DNA of 26,190 nucleotides from contig QUTJ01031834.1 of NCBI GenBank assembly GCA_003573635.1, forward strand, positions 1 through 26,190, in the 5' to 3' direction. The position numbers and the translations under genes are program-made. Below are positions 12,001 to 24,000 of the stretch, one piece after another. Origin of the DNA: Goniomonas avonlea. Lineage: Eukaryota; Cryptophyceae; Goniomonadida; Goniomonadaceae. Under the pieces are notes generated by a model that saw nothing but the letters and a program-made list of their open reading frames with translations, was not told the DNA's origin and did no database searches. The stretch's first letter is position 1, and every line of letters begins with the position of its first letter.

Positions 12001-15000
12001 ACCACAAGTGATCGCGTGGGTTACGTCGGAGCTGACGGCTCGCACCGTCACTGATGTCGAGAAGGGCTGGCTCAAGCGGACGTAGGCGATAGCGGCAGCT
12101 CCAGAGTCGTCAGCCTGGCCAACGACACGGACCCAGATCTCCGGCACGTCGTCGTCTTCGTTGATCATGTGCAAGATCACAGTGAGGTTGTGGTAGTTCG
12201 GGTCTGTGCTGTTCGAGACAAGGATGATGTCGTACGGCTGGTCCAGGTCCGGCACCGAGTCGTCCACGCCGAGAATGTGCACGACCCGAGCCACGCTCCA
12301 GTCCGACGGCGTGAACACGAACACTGTCGAGTCTGCCCGCACCATACCCTCACTTGGGCGAGAGCTGTTCACATAGATGGTGACGGTGGACAGCGGCTCC
12401 GAGCGCAGCAGCAAGTAAAAGGCTGTGTTCCACCCCACCTCGGCAGTCCGTTGCAAGAATGGCAACGTGACGATGCCCGTGGTATCATCGTCTAGGTTGG
12501 TGAAGTTCATTGTACGAGTTTCTCGCTGCGCATAAACAGGGTCGTTTCCTCCTGCGGACGAGACGTTGAGAACGATTCCAAACTGCACGTCTCCGTCCTG
12601 TACATTATCGTCCACGCCACGGATCCGGAGGTATTGCACCCTCGACCAGTTTGCGGGTGCCCACGTCAACACAGCAGGCAAACACAGAGCTGGATTGGCA
12701 GCGGTGCAGTTGGGGAGGACTGGGATGCCTTCTGTTGGGTCGGTGGAGGAGGCGGTCACTATCACGTCGTGCACAGGCACCGCCTCGAGCTGGAGCGCCA
12801 TCAAGACAGACGAGCCAGCCTCACTCACGACACTCGAGTTGACTTGGGCAGTCAGGGGCGCATGCATAGTGTCGAAAACGTGGGAGCCCAGGGGCTCGTG
12901 GGGAACACTCCAGAGTAGCTTGTGCTCGAGGGCGCCGGGGGCAACCTTGCATGTCGAGCTGGTGTCTGAGGTCCAGGCTGTCACAAGGCACGCTGTGTGG
13001 CCAACTGCCAGCTTGGAAGGGAGGAACTCACGACCAAACTGGCTGCCAATAAGGGTAAGCGTCGTCGCACCAGTGGCTGGACCGTTGGTAGTAGCCGGAA
13101 CCACATGAGCGAGAGCGTACGAAAACAGCACTGAGCTCGTGGTCCGTTGTGTCGCGGCTGTGAGGACGACTTTGGACGATCGCTTCTCGAGCACTGCAGA
13201 GGCAGAGAGCCTACATTTGAGGGACGAGACACTACGCCATTCGCTGGCTTCGCAGTTAGTCACGCCGATACGAGCTCGGGGACTCGGAATATCGCTCGGC
13301 CCATAACGGTACAAGCCGACCCCGAAGTTCGCACCAGTGAGAGTCACGCTTGTCCCCCCCGTCGTTGGCCCGTTGGTGCTCCTGAGGGCGTGAGCGATCG
13401 GACCATGGTAGCTCAAGGTCTGAGTCAGCGTTCGCTGCCGCCCCCAGAGTGTTGTGACGACCCGTAGCTTGTGTCCCACACCCGCTGAGGCCTTGCCGAG
13501 CGTGGACGTGTGCGAGATCCATGTCGAGGCCTCCGCAGCGGTGCCGCCAAACCTCCCGTCGTTATTGGTTGGATCATAGTGGCCGAAAGTGAAGCCAGTC
13601 ACAGTCACGCTCATTGCCCCGGTACCCTGCACATTGCCTCCTCGGCTGTAGTGATCGCGCCTTTCTGTAATATGCGGTGCGAAGTACGACACCGCTGATG
13701 TGAGCGTTTCCGTCACCATGAGGACTGAGAGCACCAGTGTTTTGCCCAAGCCCCCGGCCATGAGGTTGCCCTGCGCTGGCTTGCAAACGGCCGAGGTTTC
13801 AGAGACCCAGCGGGTCACTTCGGGTGCGGTGCCACCGATTCGTAGGCGCACACTCGTCTGCATAGCTCCGAGGCCCACCCCTGCAATGGTCAAACTCATG
13901 GAGCCGGTGTTGGGCTCGTTGGTCATGGTCAGCGCACTGACAAGCAGAGGTAGGATGTCGTAAGTTAGAACCAGGGTCATGGTCGAGGGCGCTCGTCCAG
14001 CAGTGACTTGCACACGTCGCTTATACCAGATCCCTGGCCCGACCTTGGCGCGGATTGCAGTCTCAGCGGTCCAGAAAGAGGATTCGCAGCCGCTAGAGCT
14101 CAGCGACACGCGCAGAGTCGCAATGTGGTGCGACAGTCCATGTCCGAACACTGTAACGCTCACCGACCCCGTGCGAGGCGAGTTGTGAACGAGCGTGCTG
14201 CTCAGGCCCGGCAGGAAGGAGACTGCCTGCGACATTGTGAAATGACCCGCGACGGCGGTCACGAGCACGCGGTCCACGTTTGCAGAGCCGGAGTTGGACT
14301 TGAGGTGGAGTAGCGTGTCAGACCACCACACGGTGCCCTCGGCTGTAGTGCGACCAAGCCCTGCTCTGATACTGTGGCGCTTAGCTGTGAAGCTAGAGCC
14401 AACGACTGTGACTGTGAGGGCCGCAGTGGTCGGAACATTGGCGCGTTCAGTACGAGTCAGGCTTGGCTTCGCGTAGGAAAACATGCCAGTGGAGGACCAA
14501 AGCCGGGGTTGCATGGAGACGATGGTGGTGCGCGCTCCGCTGACGCCGGCGGCAGGAGAGAGGCAAAGCAGCGACGAGTCCGAACCCCAGCCAGTGTGCG
14601 CCATGCCTGTTCGAGTTACACGCGCACGCACACTCCACCCATCAGCGGCGAGGTTTTTGCCCATGATTGTCACACTGGACGCACCCGTGGTGGGCACGTT
14701 GGAGGCTACCATTGAGCTTACACGCACGCCTTGCACAGTCCAGATAGCGGCAAGCGTGTTCATGCCGGCCAACGGGACCGAAATAGCGACACCGATGCCC
14801 GGGCCAACGCCGGCCGCCGGCTTGACGCGGATAGACGACTCCGCCCTCCATGCGGTGGCCTCCGCAGCCGACCCGAAACTCCGCAGGTCAGTCGTGAGGT
14901 GCGGCCCGACGCCAAACTGTGCGCCCACGATGGTGACGAACCAAGCGCCAGTGGCTGGGCCATTGTTGAGGTGATGCGCGCGTCGAACCTGCGGCGCGTA

Positions 15001-18000
15001 GCTGACCGCACGGGTGAGGGAGAGGTGCACCACGATGGCAGTCACCGACACGGCGAGCCGCATGCCAAGCCCAACAGCAGGTTTGCACGCCAGGGTCGTT
15101 TCTGAAACCCACACGCTGCCCGTTGACACGCTGCCGCCGAATCTTGTGTAGGGGCTCAGCGTCACCGTGGAGCCAAGGTGCGAGCCAACGACAGTAACAG
15201 CGGCGGCACCAGTCCCCACGATGTTGGTTGGTCCGGCGGCAGTCACATGGAGATGCCCATAGCTCCAAGTTAGCGTTAAGGACGAGATGACGCGGATTGT
15301 GGCTGCAGGAAAGGACATGAGTCCCACAGACATCGAGAGACCACGAGACCCAAAACCAGCAGGGGCCATGCCTCTCATGGACGTATCTGAGACCCAGGTT
15401 GACACCTCACAGTGTGTGCCCCCGAGTCTTTGAGTGGCGCTGGCATGTAAGCTGCCCAGAGAAATGCCGATCAAGGTAACGCTGGTCGCGCCAGTGACTT
15501 CGCAGTTGGACGTGCCAACACGACCCGTGATGGCGAGTGGGGGGGAGGAGGTGACCGCTTGAGTCATGGTTCCCACAACGCCTGCGGTCACCGTCACCTG
15601 GCGCCAGGCCCTGCGGCCGGAGTTTGCTTTCGCAGCGAGAGAAGTCTCAGAAACCCACTGAGTAGCCTCGGCCACGGTGGAACCAAGGGAGTTGTCCCCA
15701 GAGAGGTCCCAGATCCACAGCCGCCCACCAACGACCGTCACACTTGTCGCGCCAGAGGCGGGGCCGTTCGGCCAGGTCATGGAGCTGACAGCGAGCGGTC
15801 CAAGGTCGTGGGTCACGACCCGCGTGGCTGTACCGACACTCCGCCCGACCGTGGCAGCGAGCAGGCGTTGGCCTCCAATGTTGACCAGCCCAGCCGAGCC
15901 GCGGCACCGCACTGCGGTCGACGACGTCCACGCCGTCGCCATCTCACCGCTGCGACCAAACCGCCCGCGCCTGCTCGAAACCTCCAACCCGAAGCTCGCA
16001 CCGAAAACGGTGACGCTTGAAGACCCGGTGACGGCAAAGTTTGATCGTAGCGGTGAGCTTTGGAGAGGGACGGGGTCCATCGTCACGAGGGCAAACGCGG
16101 TGTGAGAATATCTGAACAGTGTCATCACTGCCATGCGCCCAGTGGCCGCCTGGGCTCCGGTCTTACACCGCACGGCACTTTGAGACGTCCAGACTGTCGC
16201 TTCCAGCGCGCTCCAGCCAAACCGGAGATGGAGTGACGGGACGCTGACCCCCATTGTCATTCCAATCACGGAAATGCTCACAGCAGCTGTGGCTGCAGAA
16301 TTTGGGGCTGCCTTGGGTTCAACCGCATACGTAAACACCAGGGTTGCCGTGGAACGCAGCTGCGCCACTGTTACCGTCGTGGCACGCATGGCGTGGGACC
16401 CAGGCGCCTGCTTGCACCGCAGCGAGCTGTCTGACACCCACAGGGTAATCTGCAATCCTGTGCGGCCAATGCGCAGCTGTGCGGTGAGGTGCCGCCCGAG
16501 GCCGGATGCTACAACGGTCACACTTGCTGAGCCAGTGCCAGCAAGATTAGACGGCGTGGCGACGGTGCTCATCGAGAGGTCGCACGACATTGCGAGGGTT
16601 AGAGTTCCCACTCGAGAGTTGACAGAGACTCCAAGGGCTGCAACGTTCGAAGCGCCGGCCGACACGCGACAGCGCACGGCGGAGTCTGAGGTCCATACGG
16701 TCGGTGCAGTCCCACTGACTCGAATTCTCGACAAGCACGAGAACGAGGCCTCGCCGAAACCAGAGCCAACAACCGTCACGCTGATGGCACCAGTACTCAC
16801 GAGGTTGGTGCGAACGAGAGAGGATGGGACGGGCACGGCGTACGTCAAGCACAGAGTTAAGCTGCCATGAGTGTTAGCGAGCGACACGAGCGCAGTACGC
16901 CCGGCGCCCCGCCCCCCGGCCACTTTGCAGATTACAGCGCTTTGGGACACCCACCAAGTACCTTCCAGGACGCTCCCGTGCACACGTGCAGTCGGGGTGG
17001 GATTGGCTTCACTGAATCCACGCCCGGTGACCGTTACGCTGACACTGCCAGTGACAGGGGCGTTGCAATTTCTGACGGAGCTCGGATGCACGTGCGCGTC
17101 GAAAGAGACGATACCAGCGCCAGTGCCGGCATCGCAGCACCCAAGCGTCACTCGGAAGTCGGCGACTGTCTTGGTGCCGGCGGGGGTCTTGGCGCGGAGC
17201 GTGGTGTCTGCCCACCAGCCTCTCGCCTCCGTCTGTGTCACGTGCATGCGGGCACCAAAGCTCGCCATTACCACACCAAAGTTTGCCCCGACGACAGTCA
17301 AGGTCGTGGCACCCGTCCGCGGCGTGTTCCCGCTCCGCAGGGCGAACGTCGGGGTGGGCTCGATGGTGAACAGCTCACCGTCGGTGCCCACTGACCCCAA
17401 GCGGGCTGTGACCGCAAATCGCGACGATCGCATCATTGCAGCGGGCTTGCACCTGAGCGCACTCGACGAGGTCCAAGTGGTCGCAGCCACTCCGGTCCTG
17501 CCAATGCGGAGAATGGACGAGAGGCGGGCCGTGGCAACGCCGGCGCCAAGGACCGTGACGCTGAGGGCTCCTGACACGGGGCTGTTGAGAGAGATCGAGC
17601 TGCTGACCACGCTAATGTATGTGGCAGCGTTGGTCATGGTTCCCATTCGCCACATGACAGTGGCCCCGAGTGTCAGTCGCCCCCCGGCTCCGGTGGCGAA
17701 CCTGCAGTGTATCGCAGAGTCTGACATCCAGCGACTGGCTGCCTGCCCTGATCCTCCGTTGCGCAGCATCCCACTCCAGGGAACAGGCCCGAAATTAGCT
17801 CCTACTACTGTCACCGTGTTGGAGCCGGTCGCTGGGAAGTTGACGCGGCCGCTGACGGTGGCGGTGATGTAGGACACGGCCCTCGTCGCGGACGCCTGCT
17901 TCTCGACGACAGACACCGCGATGTAGTTCAGTCGTGCAACGCCTGTGACGGCCTTGCCTTTGACAGCGGTGTCCGACACCCACCACGTCTGCTCGCAAGC

Positions 18001-21000
18001 GCTGCCTCCGACCCTCAGCCGCTGAGACATCGTCCGGAAAAACCAATTGGCGCCGAGGACACTAACACTCGTGGCGCCAGTAGCAGCGGCGTTTGCCAGG
18101 GAAATCGCACCGAAGCCAACGGGGTAGGCAAAACTGAAGCTGTCGAGCAGAGACCCGAACCCAATGCCTGCGGTATTCACGAAACTCCGACCCTTGGTGG
18201 CTTGTCCAGCGGGCACTTTGATGTTCGTGTTGCTTTCGGACACCCAGAGCGCGGCTTCAGAGAGCGTGCCGCCGACACGGCCTGTGACAGTGCGTCGTCC
18301 TGGAACGCCAAAGCCTGAACCAACCAGCGTCACGGAGATGGCTCCCGTTGGGGGTGCGTTGTGGACCAGGGCGGCGCTCACGATGCAGGGCACAACGTTA
18401 TACGTGAAGGAGAGGGTTAACGTGCCGGCCCGGCCAGACGAAACGGTCATCCTGCGTGCCGCCACGTACCCCTGGTGGGTTTTCAACGTCATGTGACTGT
18501 CCGCGTTCCAACGAGAGTATTGCGAGACGCTCCCGGCGATGTTCGTCCTGGCTGAGTGCGCCAGGACAGCCATGTTCGCCCCCAAAATGGTGACAATGAT
18601 GGAGCCGGTGAGGGCGCTGTTGGTGTAGATGACAGAACTGAGACCACGGACGAAGTGGCTGATGGCGTGTTGTCGAGTAAAATCGACACCTCGCAGGACT
18701 GTGACTGAGACTTTGGGATTGACCCATCCTGGGGGGGTCTTGCACACAATCGTGCTTTCTGACCTCCAAGGGGAGGCTTCACACGTTGTACCTGACACTT
18801 TGGTTCTACTACTCAGGTCGCTCAAACCAAAGCTGACACCTACGACGGTGACGCTGGCCACACCAGTGCCAGGGAAGTTTCCAGGAAGACCAGTGGTGGG
18901 TGAGGCTAGGTAACTCAGCACTTGCGTCACCGTGGCACGAGTTTTTGTGAGGGTGACGGCGAGGGCCAGCAAGCCGGCACCACCAGGCACCGCCCTGCAC
19001 CGCAGTGTGCTGTCAGATTCCCAGGCAGTAGTCTGGTAGGCACTCCCGCCGACACGCGCAGGGGCGCTCGTGTCAAACTGCCACAGGCTCCTGCCCAGCA
19101 CAGTGACACTCACGGCACCAGAGGCTGCTCCATTCGTCCTGGCAACCCCGGCCAGAGCCAGCGAGAACGAGAGTACGTTGGTGATACAGCCGCTGACATG
19201 CTCCGCGGTCACGCTCACCCGATGGCTGACAAAAGCAAGAACTGGCGCCTTGAGTTGGAGGCATGTTTCAGATCTCCATGCGGACACTTCACACCCACTT
19301 CCGCCAAGACGCAGGGAAGGAGTGCGAGCGGCAGACAACAGACGGCCAATCAAAGTGACAGACATGGAGCCAGTGCCAGCGGAGTTGGTAACAACAGCGT
19401 CGCTGACGTAAACCGGACCGGAGTAGAAGGACAAGGCGAGGGTCAGGCTGCCGAAAGCCTGTGCCGTGGTGACGGAAACACCAGCACCCAAGCCGGCTGC
19501 GGCACTGGGCTTCCCAACAACAGTGGTCTCCGACGTCCATTGCGTGGCTTCGACCGCCGACCCAAAGACGCGCACCCCTGGCGTGAACGGACGGTGCGAC
19601 GAGTGGCGCCCAACGACCGTAACGCTGGTGGCGCCAGTGTTGGGGAAGTTGAGGCGCACAGCACCGCTCACGTCACCGCCCCCGCGGTAGCTCAAACTCA
19701 GAGCGAGAGTCCCAACTCCACGACCTAACGTAGCAACTACGGAGACTGTCCTTGCACCGGCCCCGTGCTTGCAGGTGAGGGAAGTGGATGTTGTCCAGAG
19801 AGTGGCAGCGGCCGCCGTAGTAAGCAAACGGACGCGGCAAGTGTGGTCCGCCATTCCGAAGGAAGACCCAACCACAGTCACACTCATGGCAGCGGTGAGA
19901 GCAACGTTGGTCAGGAAGTGGCTTGAAGCGAGAGGGGAGAGCGACAAGGCAGAGGCGAAGGAGCCGAAGACCCGAACAATTGTCACAGCAAATCGGCCAC
20001 TAATTCCGTGAACAGCGTCGGTCTTGCAACGCAAAGAACTGTCCGACACAAACCTGGTCGCGACTGATGAGCTGCCTCCGAGGCGAGCAGAAGGACTGCA
20101 ATGGCCGAGGCGGCCAAAAGACGAGCCGACGACAGTAACACTGAGCGAACCGGTGGCCGGGCCGTTGGTAGGAGAAATTGCACTGATGGCAGGGCTGTAG
20201 CTTAACGTTGACGAGACACTACCGAACAATCTGGAAAGAGAAAGGGCGCAGGACAGACCAGCACCAACGAGTGAGGCAGTCAGCGACTTGATACAACTGT
20301 CCGACGTCCACCACGTCGCTTGGCTTCCACTCCCTCGCACACGCTCCCGCCCGCTCCCAGAAACAACACCACCAAGGTTCGAACCCACAACAGTCACGCT
20401 GGCCGATCCAGTCGAAGCGCCGTTCGTCACAACAGCGCTACTGGCAGCAGGGCCACCAAAGCTCAGCCCTGACACCAGACTACCGCCCTGTCGCCCTGTC
20501 GTCATTCCCACCCACAGTCCAGAGCCGACCCCAGCACTCGGCTTGCACCGCACACTGCTGTCTGCAACCCACAGGGTCGCGGAACACCCACTGCCGCTCA
20601 GGCGACCAAGAGCGCTCACAGCGCCGATACCCGTGTTGGAACCGACCACCGTCACGCTTGAGGAGCCCGTGGTGGGAAAGTTTGCTNGGATGGCGCTGCT
20701 CACAGACAGGGGCAAAACGTTGGCAGTGAATGCAGCCACCACGGAGGCCCCTCGCCGTGCCACCGTCAGNCCCACNGTCAGCCCGCTGCCAGGATGCCCA
20801 AGCAGCAGCTTGCACGAGACCGCACTCTCTGAGGTCCACGTCGAAACAGCTCCAGCACTCCCACCAACCCGTTGGCGGTTGCTGGACACAGCTCTTCCCA
20901 GGCTCGAGCCCACAACTGTCACGCTCGCCGCTCCTGTCCCAGCCCCGTTCGAAACCACCATGCTGCTCGCAAGCGCCTGTCCATGGCTCCAGCTCGACCC

Positions 21001-24000
21001 CATGCTCCCCGCTTGCAAACCCGTTGTCGCAGCGAGCCCGCGCCCAGCCCATAACCCCAGCGCCGTCTTGCACCCGATCGCACTCTCCGACCCCCACACA
21101 CTGCCCATGCACACGCTCCCTCCAACCCGCCCACGGCCGCTCTGCTCCCGAGTCCCAAGGTTCGACCCCACAATCGTCACGCTCGCCGCCCCCGTCACAG
21201 CTCCGTTGCCGACGACAACGCTGCTCAGCACAGCNCGTTCCACACTGAACACCAACGTGCTGCTTCCGACCAGCCGTGCAGCCGTCACCTGCAACCAGCA
21301 GGCGGCACGCGAGCCACCGCCAAACAGGCCCCGCACACAGCTGTCCGACGTCCACCACGTCGCTTGGCTTCCACTCCCTCGCACACGCTCCCNCCCGCTC
21401 CCAGAAACNACACCACCAAGGTTCGAACCCACAACAGTCACGCTGGCCGATCCAGTCGAAGCGCCGTTCGTCACAACAGCGCTACTGGCAGCAGGGCCAC
21501 CAAAGCTCAGCCCTGACCCCAAACTCCCTTGCCTAACGGCTCCAGTCACAACAAGCTTTAATGCGCTGCCCAGCCCGATGGCTGATTTGCAATTGACACT
21601 GCTGTCTGCAACCCACAAAGTCGAAACACACGCACTGCGACCGACCCGTCCGCGGACGCTCAGCAAGTGAGCCGCTCCCGTTCCGAGTACGGTCACGCTT
21701 GACGAGCCTGTGGTTGGCAGATTTGCTAGCGCAGCGCTGCTCAAAGACACAGTAACAATATCTGTCGTAAACGCGGCCACGATTGAAGCAGTGCGCTTTG
21801 TTACAGTGAATCCAACGACCAGTCCAGAGGATGGCACACCAGTGCTTGGCTTGCACCGGAGTGCAGTGCCAGAGGCCCATGCTGACACCATCCCACCACT
21901 ACCACCTGTGCGAAGCTGCGCGCTGTGCCCCGCACGCGCAAGGCTGATCCCGATGACAGTGACACTCGTCGCTGCAGTGGGGGCCGTGTTGCTTCGAGCC
22001 AAACTGCTCGTCGCGGGATGAGAGAAACTGAGTGCCAACGCAAGGCAGCCGACCTGTTGAGCTACAGACAGTTGCATCGTGAGGCCATTGTCGGCCCCGG
22101 GTACGGGCTTGCCGATGATGCAGCTGTCTGCCACCCACGCCGTCCCTGCCCAGCCACTTGTGCCGAGTCGGCCCCCACTGCTCACGTCTGCCCCCAAAAT
22201 ATTCGAGCCGATCACGGTGACGCTCGACGCTCCCGTTCCTGGAGAGTTGCTCACCACTCCACTCGAAATAACCGGAAGGTTGGCAGTGAATGCAGAAATC
22301 GATGTCCCCACGTAGCGAGCAGCCGTGTTGACGATGACAACGCCAGCGCCCCGAAGCGGCGCCGGTTTGCTGCGCACGGAGCTCTGTGAAATCCAGTGCG
22401 TTGCCTCGAGCGCAGTGCCCTGCACCCGACGTCTGCTGCTGCCATCCGCGTGACCCATGCTCCAGCCCACCACGGTGACGCTTGCTGCACCAGTCTGGGC
22501 CACATTGCTGACAACCTGGCTGAATGGAACAGCGGCGAAAGACAACGAAAGTGCCAAACAGCCAACCTCGCCAGCAGACGTCACACTGATTGGGGCACGC
22601 ACAGCATTCCCGCTGCTCGCTCGACAATGTACAGAGCTGGTGGAAATCCATTGAGTGGAAGCGCAGCCACTCCCTCCGAGACGAGGACGCGAGCTCGGGT
22701 CGCTCTGACCGGCAAAGCTGTTACCAAGCAGGGTCACAGACGTTGCACCTGTCGCAGCCGCGTTGCCCATGACCGAACTGCTTGTGACAGGCGCGTAGCT
22801 CAGAGTGCGCGTCATGGAGGACACTGATTGCCCAGCGCTGACACGTGTCCAGAGCCCGGACGCAGCAGCAACACTTGGCTTCGCGCGAATTGCGGAGTCA
22901 GAAGTCCACGTTGTAGAAGGGCAAAAGCTCCTCCCTATCGCTGTTTGCAACGAGTCCGTCTCCTGACCAAAGCTCCTGCCGACAACCGTTACGCTGGAAG
23001 CTCCCGTGGCAGCGAGATTTGCGCGGGAAAGGCTGCTGGGCGTTCCTGAGTCGAGTGACACCGACAAGAGCAAGCTTGCAATGGCCCCAGATGTCAGGGC
23101 CAGGCTGAGTGAACCCGCTTTGCTAGCTGAGACTTTCCCCCGCAATGAACTTTCTGACACCCATCGTGTGGTCTCACACCCACTGCGGCTCCGCAGAGTT
23201 CTGCTGTACCCGTGACCCCTGTTAAAGTGGTTCCCGATGAGCGTAACAGTGCTGGCACCCGTCAGGATAAAGTTTGTCGCCACCACGTCACTCAGCCCAA
23301 GCAAGGCCCCGTACGACATGGCCTGGGTCAGACTGGCGCTCGCGAGCACTACAGTAGCAGCAAGAAATGTCAGCCCGCACGATGTCACCATCTTGCAACT
23401 CAAAGTACTTTCAGAGACCCACACAGTGGTCTGAGCGCCACTCCCTCCGAATCTCACCCTGCCACTCCCGTCGTTGGCACTGGCACTTAGTGCAGACCCG
23501 ATGACAGTGACACTGGTCACACCGGTGAGTCCTGAATTCGTTTGCGTCACGGAGCTTGGTCCCCCGTAGTCAAGCGTCAGCGACGTCAGTTGAGACCCCA
23601 GCTGTCTAGCAACAGTCACCACAAACTGTGGATTCAAGCCACGGACAACCCTGCAAAGCACAGTGCTCTCCGAAGCCCACAGTGTGGAGGAGGCGCTGGT
23701 GCGCCACAAACGAGCTTGAGGGGAGGCGACACCAAAACTCAAACCTACAACAGTCACGCTGATGGCAGCGGTTCTGGGCGTGTTGGTTCCAATGGTACTG
23801 CTGGGAGAAACTGAGTACGACACTCCCAACACAGAGCTGGCAGCCTTGCCGCCTGTGGTTACTGCAAGGCACAGCTGCTTCCCACCTCCAGAATTGTACT
23901 TGCACCGCAACGTGCTACTGGACCTCCACAATGTTGTCAAGTAGGCCGTCCCACGGAGTCTTGCACGGTCACTTGCAGCCACGCCGAGGCTGGAGCCCAC

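Noticed and set aside
16871-17872. Plus-strand open frame of 333 codons
   Set aside because: It is an antisense shadow of TIG units with a periodic pattern (PTTVTL-like) that is simply the complement of the SVTVVG core.
20480-21358. Minus-strand open frame of 292 codons in another phase
   Set aside because: It lies inside the giant gene but out of frame. It is rich in Gly, Arg, Cys and Trp as expected from a frame-shifted reading of the repeat.
20288-21670. Plus-strand open frame of 460 codons
   Set aside because: It lies antisense to the TIG array in its C-rich, homogenised part, has low-complexity content that mirrors the repeat and contains the ambiguous bases. The minus frame has clear domain logic; this one has none.
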